Below are positions 14,048 through 21,712 of a DNA stretch of 37,369 bases, one piece after another. This stretch comes from Trebonia sp030042015 (GTDB lineage Bacteria; Actinomycetota; Actinomycetes; Streptosporangiales; Streptosporangiaceae). Position 1 is the stretch's first letter. Each line of letters starts with the position of its first letter. The notes beneath the pieces were generated by a model, which saw nothing but the letters and a program-made list of their open reading frames with translations, was not told the DNA's origin and made no database searches. Made by a program: the position numbers and the translations under genes. The stretch spans positions 1 to 37,369 of the forward strand of contig NZ_JASIAL010000324.1 of NCBI RefSeq assembly GCF_030042015.1, in the 5' to 3' direction.

Positions 14048-14853
14048 GCATCGACGGCTCGGGGACCGAGCGGGCCCGCTGCGTGCTCGCGCCAAACCCG
14101 TCACCGATGACGCTGGACGGCACCAACACCTGGGTCATCGCCGAGCCGGGATCGCCGTCCGCCGTGGTGGTCGATCCCGGTCCTGAGCACGAGGGGCATC
14201 TGCGCCGGGTGCTGGACGCCGCGCGTGCAGGCGGCCGGCGGGTGGCGCTTATCGTGCTGACGCACGGGCACCTCGACCACTCGGCGGGCGCCGCCGCGTT
14301 CGCCGCCATGACCGGCGCGCCGGTCATGGCGCTCGACCCCGCGCACCGGCTGGGCAGCGAGGGCCTGGCGGCGGGGGACGTGCTGACCGACGCCGGGTGC
14401 GAGCTGCGCGTGGTTGGAACGCCCGGGCATTCGGCCGACTCGGTCAGCCTGCTGCTCGACGCGGACAGCGCGCTGCTGACCGGGGACACCGTGCTGGGCC
14501 GCGGCACCACGGTGATCGCTCAGGACGGGGGACTGGCCGACTACCTGCGGACGCTCGACGAGCTCAGGGCCCTCGCCGCAAGTGCCGGGCTGCGTGTCCT
14601 GCTGCCCGGGCACGGGCCCGCGCTCACCGATCCGGCAGGCGTGCTTGACTACTACATCGCGCACCGCCAGGAGCGGCTTGACCAGATCAGGGCCGCCCTT
14701 GCCGCCGGTGCCCGCACCCCGGCCGAAATCGTGGCCGTGGTGTACGGGGACACCGATCCGGCGGTACGGGGCGCCGCCGAATCGTCGGTCCGCGCCCAGC
14801 TGGACTACCTTGCCCGGGGGGGCGACCCCCCGAACCCCCCGGCTGCGCGTTAA
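14044..14853 (+). CDS. Metallo-beta-lactamase-fold hydrolase (LACTB2-like)
   Basis: A 269-residue MBL-fold enzyme with the zinc motif THGHLDH (73-79), His129 in GTPGHSADS, Asp148 in LLTGDTVLG and His190 in LLPGHGP. A C-terminal winged-helix-like part (DYYIAHRQERLDQIRAALA..TPAEIVAVVYGD..VRAQLDYL) is typical of the LACTB2/Rv3677c group, whose animal members are RNases, although hydrolysis of a thioester or phosphoester is also possible. Start is GTG 14044, overlapping the Nudix stop. The last nine or so codons (GGDPPNPPAAR) are encoded by a G-run/C-run palindromic repeat that also occurs elsewhere in the window, so the natural C-terminus has been extended or replaced by this repeat. Confidence 0.9.
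   Translation: MSIDGSGTERARCVLAPNPSPMTLDGTNTWVIAEPGSPSAVVVDPGPEHEGHLRRVLDAARAGGRRVALIVLTHGHLDHSAGAAAFAAMTGAPVMALDPAHRLGSEGLAAGDVLTDAGCELRVVGTPGHSADSVSLLLDADSALLTGDTVLGRGTTVIAQDGGLADYLRTLDELRALAASAGLRVLLPGHGPALTDPAGVLDYYIAHRQERLDQIRAALAAGARTPAEIVAVVYGDTDPAVRGAAESSVRAQLDYLARGGDPPNPPAAR
14814..14842. repeat. G-run/C-run palindromic repeat, copy 1
   Basis: Seven Gs, a CGA loop and six Cs form a strong stem, followed by GAA and another six Cs. It overlaps the last codons of the MBL-fold gene. Closely similar copies lie at 23306-23327 and 37352-37369, in each case at the 3' end of a gene. It resembles REP-like elements known in Streptomyces genomes and could act as a terminator or mRNA 3' stabiliser. 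Confidence 0.75.
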
Positions 14854-14902
14854 CGGCGTACCTGCTTCGTGGTTTATCCCGAACCTTAGGTTTACCTGGG
14901 CC

Positions 14903-15586
14903 TTAGCGGGCGCGCTTGCGGAGGCGCTCGGCGTCGAGGATAAGCACGGAGCGCGCCGAGATCTGCAGCCAGCCCCTGGCCGCGAAGTCCGCAAGCGCCT
15001 TGTTCACGGTCTCGCGTGACGCGCCGACCAGCTGTGCGAGCTCCTCCTGCGTCAGATCGTGGTGCACGTGCAGACCGTCTGGCTCCTGCTGGCCAAAGCG
15101 CTCGGCAAGGTCGAGCAGGTTCTTGGCGACGCGGCCGGGGACGTCGGTGAAGACAAGGTCCGCCGTGACATCGTTGGCCCGGCGCAGCCGCTGCGCCAGC
15201 GCCCGGAGCATGTGCAGGGACACTTCCGGCCGCTCCCGCAGCAAGGAGATCAGCGCTTCGTTCTTGAGCGACGCTAGCAGCGCGTCGGTCACCGCGCTCG
15301 CGGAGGAGGTCCGCGGCCGCGGGTCGAACAGCGACAGCTCGCCAAACATCTCGCCCGGTCCGATCACGCTGAGCAGGTTCTCCCGCCCGTCCGCGGCGGC
15401 GCGGGTGAGCTTCATCTTGCCGTCAAGCACGACGTAAAGCGCGTCCCCGTCGTCACCTTCCATGAACAGGTGTTCGCCACGGGAAAGCTTCACCTCGGCC
15501 ATCTGGCGCCGGAGTGCGCGAGCGCCTTCCTCGTCGAGTGCGTCGAACAGGGGCGCCCGCCTCAGCGCCCCCTCGGTGTCATCCAC
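14903..15586 (-). CDS. crp: Crp/Fnr-family cAMP-responsive regulator
   Basis: A 227-residue regulator with an N-terminal cyclic-nucleotide-binding beta-roll (about 20-120), including the phosphate-binding cassette GEMFGELSLFDPRPRTSSA, a dimerisation helix (LLRERPEVSLHMLRALAQRLRR) and a C-terminal winged helix with LTQEELAQLVGASRETVNKALADFAARGW. It matches the Rv3676/Crp group and occupies the same position beside the MBL-fold gene. Start GTG 15586 is preceded by AGGAGG. In mycobacteria and Streptomyces Crp is a global regulator of central and secondary metabolism. It is convergent with the MBL-fold gene, 49 bases away. Confidence 0.94.
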   Translation of the reverse strand: MDDTEGALRRAPLFDALDEEGARALRRQMAEVKLSRGEHLFMEGDDGDALYVVLDGKMKLTRAAADGRENLLSVIGPGEMFGELSLFDPRPRTSSASAVTDALLASLKNEALISLLRERPEVSLHMLRALAQRLRRANDVTADLVFTDVPGRVAKNLLDLAERFGQQEPDGLHVHHDLTQEELAQLVGASRETVNKALADFAARGWLQISARSVLILDAERLRKRAR

Positions 15587-16049
15587 CGGTCCTCCTCGCT
15601 GCGTGCCTTGCCATTACCAAGTGTGAATCATGGGACGGGATGCTCGGTGCTCGGCAACCAAACTATTCCCGGGCGAGGAGGCCAGGCGCGCGGATCGTAC
15701 GGCTCGCCGCTAATACTTGCCGCTTCGGGCATGTTTGTATGCGTTAGGCATGACATATCAGGGCAAATTACTCCGGAAAATGGTCGGAACACACACAAAG
15801 CTTAATGGGAGTGGCTGGTGTGACGAGAGTGCAAGCGTGCTTCCCGCGGTCCTCATGATCGCGCCGGGTCATCGTAGGCGGCAGCGGCCGTGGCGGCCTC
15901 TCCCGACCGCGGCCGGCGCCCGGTGCGCGCGGCGGGACAGCAGAGGCGGATTTCCCGGTGACCGGCGTAGGCGTCTGGTCACCTAAAGTTTCACCGATGT
16001 TGGTTGCGCCGGCGCTCCCGCCGACCATCGTTACGCGTAACATTGCGTG
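15587..16049. other. Intergenic region between crp and the zinc finger gene
   Basis: A 463-base divergent region without a convincing gene; the frames within it encode Arg-rich peptides of shadow type. Composition is relatively AT-rich around 15710-15830. It should hold the crp promoter (leftward) and the promoter of the next gene (a TAACAT hexamer at 16038-16043). Half-sites resembling Crp boxes (GTGTGA at about 15621 and 15820) lack a good inverted partner, so I do not call an autoregulatory site. Confidence 0.5.
16038..16043 (+). promoter_or_regulatory. Putative -10 hexamer for leaderless zinc finger gene
   Basis: TAACAT is followed by six bases and then the ATG at 16050. No Shine-Dalgarno is present. 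The spacing fits transcription initiating at the start codon. Confidence 0.5.
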
Positions 16050-16775
16050 ATGGCGGAGATGAGGGCATGCGAGCGCTGCGGCACGGCGTTCGAGCCGAAG
16101 CGGGAGCACGCCAGGTTCTGTTCGGCGCGCTGCCGGGTGGCGTGGAACCGGGAGAACTGGAACCGGGTGAACCCGCACCAGCAGCGGTGGGGCAGCGAGA
16201 ACTGGGCGGAAGGGGCCAGTGAGCGGCGGTCAGAGGCCAGCGCTCTCGGCTGGGCCATCATCGCCATGCGCGATACCACCGAGCGGCTAGGCAAGGTCAG
16301 GGCCAGTGACCGGCCGCAGGCGTTCGCGGTGATCGGCGAGGCGGTCTGGTGGGTGACCATCGTCGACGCCACCCTTTTCAGGTACCATCCGGAGGCTTAC
16401 GAAGACACCCTGGCCGGGCTGCCGGCCGCGGAGCGGCGGCTGACCGAGGGCACGTTCACGGGGCTGCGCTTCGTCAGGAACAGGATGGGCTACTACGCCG
16501 ATCACGCCGACTTCATCCAGCCAAGGCGGGCCGAAGACGCGGCGGGAGCCGACTGGACGCCGATCAGCGAGTGGACCTGGCAGTCACTCCCGCTGCCCAC
16601 GGTGGAATCTCTGCCGCCCCGCGGACAGGAGTGGGAGATGAGCCGCTACAAGGCCTATCAGGACCACCTCGCCCGCCGCACCATCGGGATGGCCTTTGAC
16701 CGCGCCGCGGCCTTCCTGACGCTGGCGGCGCGGACCGCCGAGGGGGCCGGCAGGCCCGGCACCCCTGGCCGCTAG
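16050..16775 (+). CDS. Zinc finger protein with possible HEPN-like domain, unknown function
   Basis: A 241-residue protein with an N-terminal four-cysteine zinc knuckle (C7, C10, C24, C28; CERCG..FCSARC), then an alpha-helical domain without an obvious family. Helix-rich stretches (ALGWAIIAMRDTTERLG, FAVIGEAVWWVTIVDATL) are followed by GLRFVRNRMGYYADH (138-152). The Arg-Asn and downstream His in this segment resemble the R-N-x(4-6)-H signature of HEPN nucleases, though the spacing here (R145-x6-H152) and lack of a checked alignment make this tentative. The start ATG 16050 is chosen over the adjacent GTG at 16047 because of the -10 hexamer spacing. It lies between the two conserved housekeeping blocks. 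It may bind nucleic acid; function is not established. Confidence 0.7.
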   Translation: MAEMRACERCGTAFEPKREHARFCSARCRVAWNRENWNRVNPHQQRWGSENWAEGASERRSEASALGWAIIAMRDTTERLGKVRASDRPQAFAVIGEAVWWVTIVDATLFRYHPEAYEDTLAGLPAAERRLTEGTFTGLRFVRNRMGYYADHADFIQPRRAEDAAGADWTPISEWTWQSLPLPTVESLPPRGQEWEMSRYKAYQDHLARRTIGMAFDRAAAFLTLAARTAEGAGRPGTPGR

Positions 16776-16803
16776 CTAGTTCAGGTCAGGGCGGTTGTCC
16801 GGC

Positions 16804-17334
16804 CTATCCGGCCGCCGAGGTTGTCAGGTCGCACTGCATCAGCACCGTGTCGACCCATCGGCCGTGCTTGAATCCCACGCTTGCGAGCCTGCCAGCGTCG
16901 GTGAACCCGCAGGCACGGTGCAGCGCCGCGGACGCACCCTCGCCGTTGTCCGCGATGACCGCGATGACCTGCCGCGCGCCCGCCCGCGCGCACCGCTGCA
17001 GCAGCGCGGACAGCAGCGGCCGGCCAAGGCCCTTCCCCGTCCATTCAGGTGCCAGGTAGACCGAGTCCTCCACCGTGTGCCGGTACGCGGGCTTGGGCCG
17101 CCACGGGCTCGCGTACGCGTACCCGGCAACCCCCGCACCGGTCTCGGCCGCCAGGAACGGCAGCGCGAGCTCCCGCAGGCCGGCCAGCTTGCGCTCCCAG
17201 TCACGCACGGTCGGCGGCGTCTCCTCGAACGTCGCCACGCTGTGCGTCACGTAGTGGGCGAAGATGCCGGCGATCGCGGCGAGGTCGTCTGGTCCGGCGG
17301 CCCGGACCCGTACCTGCCCGGGGGTTAGCGACAC
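16804..17334 (-). CDS. GNAT N-acetyltransferase (phosphinothricin acetyltransferase-like)
   Basis: The 176-residue acetyltransferase matches the PAT/Bar-like GNAT group: VRVRAAGPDDLAAIAGIFAHYV at the start, ATFEETPPT, GYAYASPWRPKPAYRHTVEDS, the acetyl-CoA loop APEWTGKGLGRPLL, and ALHRACGFTDAGRL followed by SVGFKHGRWVDTVLMQ. Members acetylate amino groups of small molecules such as methionine sulfone, phosphinothricin or other amino acids. The actual substrate cannot be told. Start GTG 17334 lies six bases after a TACCCT hexamer, suggesting a leaderless mRNA. It diverges from the helical-repeat gene and converges on the zinc finger gene. Confidence 0.9.
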   Translation of the reverse strand: MSLTPGQVRVRAAGPDDLAAIAGIFAHYVTHSVATFEETPPTVRDWERKLAGLRELALPFLAAETGAGVAGYAYASPWRPKPAYRHTVEDSVYLAPEWTGKGLGRPLLSALLQRCARAGARQVIAVIADNGEGASAALHRACGFTDAGRLASVGFKHGRWVDTVLMQCDLTTSAAG

Positions 17335-17340
17335 ACCCTG

Positions 17341-17346
17341 AGGGTA
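17341..17346 (-). promoter_or_regulatory. Putative -10 hexamer for leaderless GNAT gene
   Basis: TACCCT on the minus strand is followed by six bases and the GTG at 17334. The same stretch (17336-17345) also forms a small perfect ACCCT/AGGGT palindrome. Confidence 0.45.
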
Positions 17347-17397
17347 TGTGCGCGGTCAAGCGGCACGAGGCGCCTGGGATGAGGGCGAATACCGATA

Positions 17398-17420
17398 TTT
17401 CCTGAAATTCCGTTCAGAAA
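17398..17420. promoter_or_regulatory. Imperfect inverted repeat in a divergent promoter region
   Basis: TTTCCTGAA and TTCAGAAA face each other across six bases, with one extra C in the left arm. It lies between the GNAT gene and the helical-repeat gene and may be an operator. It does not match the actinobacterial SOS box. Confidence 0.3.
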
Positions 17421-17512
17421 TAGTTTCATCCCGTGTATTGCCAGCTACGCGGGGTTATGTAACGATCGATGTAGGGGCCGATAGGCGTGGTTCCCGTTGA
17501 AAGGTTCCTGGC

Positions 17513-18400
17513 ATGTTCATGGCCCGGCAGAAGCCGCCGGAGCGCAGACGGCAAGCGCGCAAGGCGTCACGCCGTGGCACGCTGGAGCGTCGGTACCACT
17601 TTCACCTCGGTGAGGCGATTCGCGCTGCGCTCGAGGGAAGCCACGACAAGGCCGCGACCCACTCAGGGACCGCGCTGTCGATAAGCAGGGAGCTGCGCGC
17701 CGCCGCCCGCGATCCCGCATGGCACCGGGCAGAGCTTGCCGCCGCGCTGTCCAACCACGCGCGGTACGGCGCCACCCCCGTGCACGCCATCGCGCTGCTT
17801 ACCGAGTCCGCGGGCCACTACGCCGCGCTCGCGCGGGCCGACGCGGCCTCCTACGAAGTGCCGCGGATCGACGTGCTCACCCGGGTCGCCCTCGCGCACG
17901 ACACGTCCGGCAACACCAAGGACGCGATCAGGCTGCTCCGCGAGGTCGTCCGCATGTACCTGCGCGCACCCGCGGCGGACCCGGCCGAACGGGACCTCGG
18001 GCTGGCCCGCGCCAAGTTCCACCTGGGCCGCTGCCTGCTGAAGACCGGCGCGGAAGCCGACGGGCTTGCCGAAACCGACGCTGGGCTGGCCCTCGCCGAC
18101 CGTGCCCTGGAACGGCTCCACCTCGCTGTGCGGGGGCCCGGCTGGCTCAGCACCGCCCCGCGGTACGTGCAGCTCGCCGTGCCCGACTGGGCGGCGGCCG
18201 CCGTGCGCGCGATGACGCTGCACGCCGACGCCGGCCGGTGGGAGAGCGCCGCCGCCGCGGCCAGCACCGCCGTCTGGCTGTCCGGCGGCCTGGCCTGGTT
18301 TGGCGGCGACGCCCTGCGCGAGGCGCACGAGGCCATCCGCGCCCGGGCCGGCGCGATCTGGGCACACATCGAGTGCCCGCAGCACAGGGCGGCCGGATAG
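17513..18400 (+). CDS. Helical-repeat (TPR-like) protein, unknown function
   Basis: A 295-residue, Ala/Arg-rich, all-helical protein. It has a very basic N-terminus (MFMARQKPPERRRQARKASR) and then paired helices of TPR character: YHFHLGEAIRAALEGSHDKAA, ELRAAARDPAWHRAELAAAL, PVHAIALLTESAGHYAAL, PRIDVLTRVALAHDTSGN, DAIRLLREVVRMYL, DLGLARAKFHLGRCLLKTG, ETDAGLALADRALERL. Such solenoids usually mediate protein-protein contacts. No catalytic motif is visible. The ATG at 17513 has an AAAGGT Shine-Dalgarno about 9 bases upstream. It converges on ppa with nine bases between the stops. Divergent from the GNAT gene. No confident family assignment. Confidence 0.75.
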   Translation: MFMARQKPPERRRQARKASRRGTLERRYHFHLGEAIRAALEGSHDKAATHSGTALSISRELRAAARDPAWHRAELAAALSNHARYGATPVHAIALLTESAGHYAALARADAASYEVPRIDVLTRVALAHDTSGNTKDAIRLLREVVRMYLRAPAADPAERDLGLARAKFHLGRCLLKTGAEADGLAETDAGLALADRALERLHLAVRGPGWLSTAPRYVQLAVPDWAAAAVRAMTLHADAGRWESAAAAASTAVWLSGGLAWFGGDALREAHEAIRARAGAIWAHIECPQHRAAG

Positions 18401-18409
18401 CGGGCCTGA

Positions 18410-18910
18410 CTACGGCTCCCCGGCCTCGATAAAGTCGATGAAGCGCTTGCGCGAGCGCTCGACCTCCGCCGCGGCGGCCGCGCGGCCGGCCCAGCGGGCG
18501 GCTTCCACGGACTTGCCAGGCTCAAGGTCCTTGTAGACCTCGAAGAAGTGCTGGATCTCCAGCCGGTCAAACTCGGGCACGTCCTCGATGTCGCGCAGGT
18601 GCTCCGCCCTCGGGTCGTGCGCGGGCACGCAGAGGATCTTCTCGTCGGGCCCCTTCTCGTCCCTCATCAGGAACATGCCGATGACCCGCGCCGTGATCAG
18701 GCAGCCGGGGAAGGTCGGCTCCTCAAGCAGCACGAGCGCGTCAAGGGGGTCGCCGTCCCCGCCCAGGGTCTCCTCGATGAACCCGTAGTCCGCCGGGTAC
18801 CTGGTCGCGGTGAAGAGCATGCGGTCAAGCCTGATCCGGCCGGTCTCGTGGTCAATCTCGTACTTGTTGCGCTGGCCCTTGGGGATCTCGATGACTACTT
18901 CGACGTCCAT
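18410..18910 (-). CDS. ppa: Inorganic pyrophosphatase
   Basis: The 166-residue family I enzyme hydrolyses pyrophosphate to phosphate, driving biosynthetic reactions. Visible features are IEIPKGQRNKYEIDHETGRI, the PADYGFIEETLGGDGDPLDAL active-site region with metal ligands Asp52, Asp54 and Asp57, the LITARVIGMFLMRDEKGPDEKIL segment and the C-terminal HFFEVYKDLEPGKS. Length is normal for the family. The ATG at 18910 has a GGAG-type Shine-Dalgarno. It is divergent from dacB, the same arrangement as ppa and dacB in mycobacteria. Confidence 0.97.
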   Translation of the reverse strand: MDVEVVIEIPKGQRNKYEIDHETGRIRLDRMLFTATRYPADYGFIEETLGGDGDPLDALVLLEEPTFPGCLITARVIGMFLMRDEKGPDEKILCVPAHDPRAEHLRDIEDVPEFDRLEIQHFFEVYKDLEPGKSVEAARWAGRAAAAAEVERSRKRFIDFIEAGEP

Positions 18911-19001
18911 GTTCGCTCCGCCCGACGGCTACGGCCTGTTTCCATTGTCGCCGGTCACCCCGACGCGGCGGGATGGCGGGCCGGCGAGCCGGAGGTGGGC
19001 C

Positions 19002-19007
19002 TAAGCT
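19002..19007 (+). promoter_or_regulatory. Putative -10 hexamer upstream of dacB
   Basis: TAAGCT lies 31 bases before the dacB GTG, leaving a short leader with an AAAGG Shine-Dalgarno. No clear -35 hexamer. Confidence 0.35.
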
Positions 19008-19038
19008 ATGCACACCTCAACCCGCGAAAGGTAAGCCC

Positions 19039-20496
19039 GTGCGCCGTACCCGGATCACGGCCCTGGCAACGCTCGCGATGCTGAACATGTTCACGCTCGC
19101 TGCCGGGGTCAGTGTGGCGCGCATGCTGCCTCCCCGGCTCGCCGCGCTGCACATCCCGGTCGCCGCGTCCCGGCCCCTGGTGCGGGCCGGGACGGTGCTG
19201 ACCCCGGTGCCTGTCCCCGCGGGGAGCGGAGCGGCCAGCACGGCCGTTGACCTGCCCGCGCTGCCCACCGCCTCGGGGCTGTCCGCCGTGGTCGCCGCCA
19301 CGTTGCCGGCCGCGGACGTGGGCCCGCAGCTCGGGGTCGAGGTCGCGGACGCGGCGACCGGCGACGTGCTGTACGACGACGACGCCGGCGTGCTCGCCAC
19401 GCCCGCGTCCACCACGAAGCTGGCGACCGCGGTCACCGCGCTCGCGCTGCTCGGGCCCGACGCGAGGTTCAGCACCACCGTGCGCCAGGTGAGCGGCGGC
19501 ATCGTCCTCGTCGGCGGCGGGGACCCCACCCTCGCCGTGCACGCGTACCCCGCCTCCGATTACCCGCACCCCGCCACGCTGGCCGCGCTCGCGGCCGCCA
19601 CCGCACGGGCCCTGAAGGCCGAAGGGCACAGGTCCGTGCGGCTGGGCTATGACACCTCGCTCTACAGCGGGCCCGACATGGCGCCGGGGTGGACGTACGG
19701 CGACGTGTACTCGGGGAACGTGACCCCGATCGTCTCCCTCGAGGCCGACCAGGGGCGGCTCACGCCGGCCGGCACGCTGCAGGACTCCGACGACCCGGTC
19801 AACTACAGCCCGCGGACAACGGACCCGGCCGGCCTGACCGCGGCGGCCTTCGCCACCCTGCTCGGACAGCACGGGATCACGGTGAGCAGCGGCCCGTCGC
19901 CGTCGGTCGCGCCGGCCGGCGCGCCGCTGCTCGCCAGCGTGAGCTCGCCGACGCTGTCCCAGATCGTGGAGCAGATGTTGCAGGAGAGCAACAACGTGAT
20001 CGCCGAGAACCTGGCGCGGCACGCGGCGATCGCGATGGGCATGCCCGCGACGTTCGCCGGCGCGGCGGCGGCGGTGATGACCGAACTGCGGCGGCTGGGC
20101 GTGAGCACGCCGATCAGCCTGGTGGACGGCAGCGGCCTGTCACCGCAGGACGGGATCGCCCCGGAGACGCTGGTGCGGATCCTCGAGGTCGCCGCGGACA
20201 CACCGCGGCTGCGGTCGGTGATCACCGGGCTGCCGGTGGCCGGGTTCACCGGGACGCTGTCGGCGGGGGACAGCGTGTTCGGCGGGATCGGCGGCGCCGC
20301 GCGGGGCGTGGTGCGGGCCAAGACCGGCAACCTCTCCACGGTCGCCGCCCTCGCCGGCCTGGTCTATGACAGCAGCGGCAGCCTGCTGATCTTCGCGATC
20401 ATGGCGCCGCAGGTGCCTGGCGCCGGCCTGCTGACGGCCGCCGCGCAGGCGATCGACGCGGCGGCGGCCGCGTTCGCCGGGTGCGGCTGCCGTTAG
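19039..20496 (+). CDS. dacB: D-alanyl-D-alanine carboxypeptidase/endopeptidase (PBP4 family)
   Basis: The 485-residue class C penicillin-binding protein trims peptidoglycan stem peptides or cross-links outside the cell. An N-terminal basic-hydrophobic segment (VRRTRITALATLAMLNMFTLAAG) is a signal peptide or anchor. The three active-site motifs are STTK (124-127, nucleophile Ser124), ESNNVIAENLARH (SxN) and AKTGNLSTVAALAG (KTG). The LVDGSGLSP box typical of DacB is also present. GTG 19039 is preferred over a longer upstream frame because an AAAGG Shine-Dalgarno precedes it and the signal peptide then starts at residue 1. Downstream, a leaderless zinc metalloprotease gene begins 50 bases after the stop. 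Confidence 0.93.
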   Translation: MRRTRITALATLAMLNMFTLAAGVSVARMLPPRLAALHIPVAASRPLVRAGTVLTPVPVPAGSGAASTAVDLPALPTASGLSAVVAATLPAADVGPQLGVEVADAATGDVLYDDDAGVLATPASTTKLATAVTALALLGPDARFSTTVRQVSGGIVLVGGGDPTLAVHAYPASDYPHPATLAALAAATARALKAEGHRSVRLGYDTSLYSGPDMAPGWTYGDVYSGNVTPIVSLEADQGRLTPAGTLQDSDDPVNYSPRTTDPAGLTAAAFATLLGQHGITVSSGPSPSVAPAGAPLLASVSSPTLSQIVEQMLQESNNVIAENLARHAAIAMGMPATFAGAAAAVMTELRRLGVSTPISLVDGSGLSPQDGIAPETLVRILEVAADTPRLRSVITGLPVAGFTGTLSAGDSVFGGIGGAARGVVRAKTGNLSTVAALAGLVYDSSGSLLIFAIMAPQVPGAGLLTAAAQAIDAAAAAFAGCGCR

Positions 20497-20534
20497 TTGC
20501 CGCGCCCTTCGTGCCACTAGGCCCGGCCAGCACG

Positions 20535-20540
20535 TACGGT
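20535..20540 (+). promoter_or_regulatory. Putative -10 hexamer for leaderless metalloprotease gene
   Basis: TACGGT followed by six bases and GTG at 20547, with no Shine-Dalgarno. Confidence 0.5.
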
Positions 20541-20546
20541 AGGACT

Positions 20547-21677
20547 GTGAGCAGCGCACAGATGATCAACTGGGACCTGGCGATCTCCACCGGCGTCCGG
20601 TTCGCCCGCCAGGGGCCGCAGGTCAGCCTCGCCGATGCCCGTGCCGTCGTGGCGGAGCTGCGCGGCCTTACCGCCGTGGTGCAGCAGCCGGTCCTCGAGG
20701 TCACCGGGCTGACAAGCAAGGGATCGGCCGGACCGGTCGCCGTGGTGGACCGCCCCGGATGGATAAGGGCGAACGTGGGCGGGTTCCGTGTCGTCCTTGA
20801 GCCGCTGGCGGAAAAGCTCGCCGAGCGCGGCAACGCCGTGCCAGGGGCCGGCTCGGTGCTCGGCTCGGTCGGGTCGCGGGTCACCGGCGTCCAGGCGGGC
20901 CTCATCCTCGCGTACCTGTCCGCGCGGGTGCTCGGCCAGTACGAGCTGTTCCTGCCGCCGGCCGAGGGCGGCACCCCCAAGCCCGCGAACGGGACATCGG
21001 CGAACGGGACGTCCGCGCAGGACGCGGCACAGGGCGTCGGCCGGCTCACCCTGGTCGCGCCGAACATCGTGATGGTCGAGCGCGAGCTCGGTGTCGACCC
21101 GCACGACTTCCGGCGGTGGGTGTGCCTGCACGAGGAGACACACCGGGTGCAGTTCACGTCGGTGCCCTGGCTGCGCGGTTACGTGCAGGGCATGATGACG
21201 GAGTTCCTGCTCGCGTCCGACCTGGACCCCGGCGCGATCGTGGACCGGCTGCGGTCCGCGGCGGGCGCGGTCGCCGGCGCGGTGCGCGGCGGCGACGGCG
21301 AGTCGCTCATCGAGGCGATGCAGACCCCGGCGCAGCGCGCGCTGCTCGACAGGCTCACGGCCGTGATGACGCTCGTCGAGGGACACGGCGACTACGTGAT
21401 GGACGCGGTCGGCCCGCAGGTGGTGCCCTCGGTCGCCGAGATCAGGGAGCGGTTCAACGCCCGGCGGGGCTCGGCGGGCCGGGCGGAGCAGATCCTGCGG
21501 CGGATCCTCGGCATCGACCTGAAGATCCGCCAGTACGCGGAGGGATCGCGGTTCGTCGCCGCGGTGGTCGAAGAGGCCGGGATGGCGGTTTTCAACAAGG
21601 TCTGGACGTCGCCGGAGACGCTGCCCACCCGCGCCGAGCTGTCCAGTCCTGCCGACTGGCTGGCCCGGGTTGGCTGA
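20547..21677 (+). CDS. Zinc-dependent metalloprotease, F420-associated DUF2342 family
   Basis: A 376-residue protein with the zincin motif HEETH (195-199) in the conserved context RRWVCLHEETHRVQF, followed by helices ending LVEGHGDYVMDAVGP, whose downstream acidic/His residues could supply the third ligand. N-terminal INWDLAISTGVRFARQGP and C-terminal KIRQYAEGSRFVAAVVEEAG, FNKVWTSPETLPTRAELSSP are typical of the family, which was named for co-occurrence with coenzyme F420 biosynthesis. The exact substrate is unknown. Position between dacB and tilS matches Rv3626c. The start could also be ATG 20562. The insert KPANGTSANGTSAQD is a low-complexity linker. tilS follows 35 bases later. Confidence 0.9.
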   Translation: MSSAQMINWDLAISTGVRFARQGPQVSLADARAVVAELRGLTAVVQQPVLEVTGLTSKGSAGPVAVVDRPGWIRANVGGFRVVLEPLAEKLAERGNAVPGAGSVLGSVGSRVTGVQAGLILAYLSARVLGQYELFLPPAEGGTPKPANGTSANGTSAQDAAQGVGRLTLVAPNIVMVERELGVDPHDFRRWVCLHEETHRVQFTSVPWLRGYVQGMMTEFLLASDLDPGAIVDRLRSAAGAVAGAVRGGDGESLIEAMQTPAQRALLDRLTAVMTLVEGHGDYVMDAVGPQVVPSVAEIRERFNARRGSAGRAEQILRRILGIDLKIRQYAEGSRFVAAVVEEAGMAVFNKVWTSPETLPTRAELSSPADWLARVG

Positions 21678-21712
21678 CGGAGCCGATCTCCCGGGCGCGG
21701 CGGGCGGCTGAC

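Noticed and set aside
15615..15835. GTGTGA half-sites suggesting a Crp binding site upstream of crp
   Set aside because: Neither has a matching TCAC half-site at the proper six-base spacing.
15717..15986. An 89-residue plus-strand frame upstream of the zinc finger gene
   Set aside because: C-terminal half is Arg-rich shadow-like; no Shine-Dalgarno or domain; conserved neighbours do not support it.
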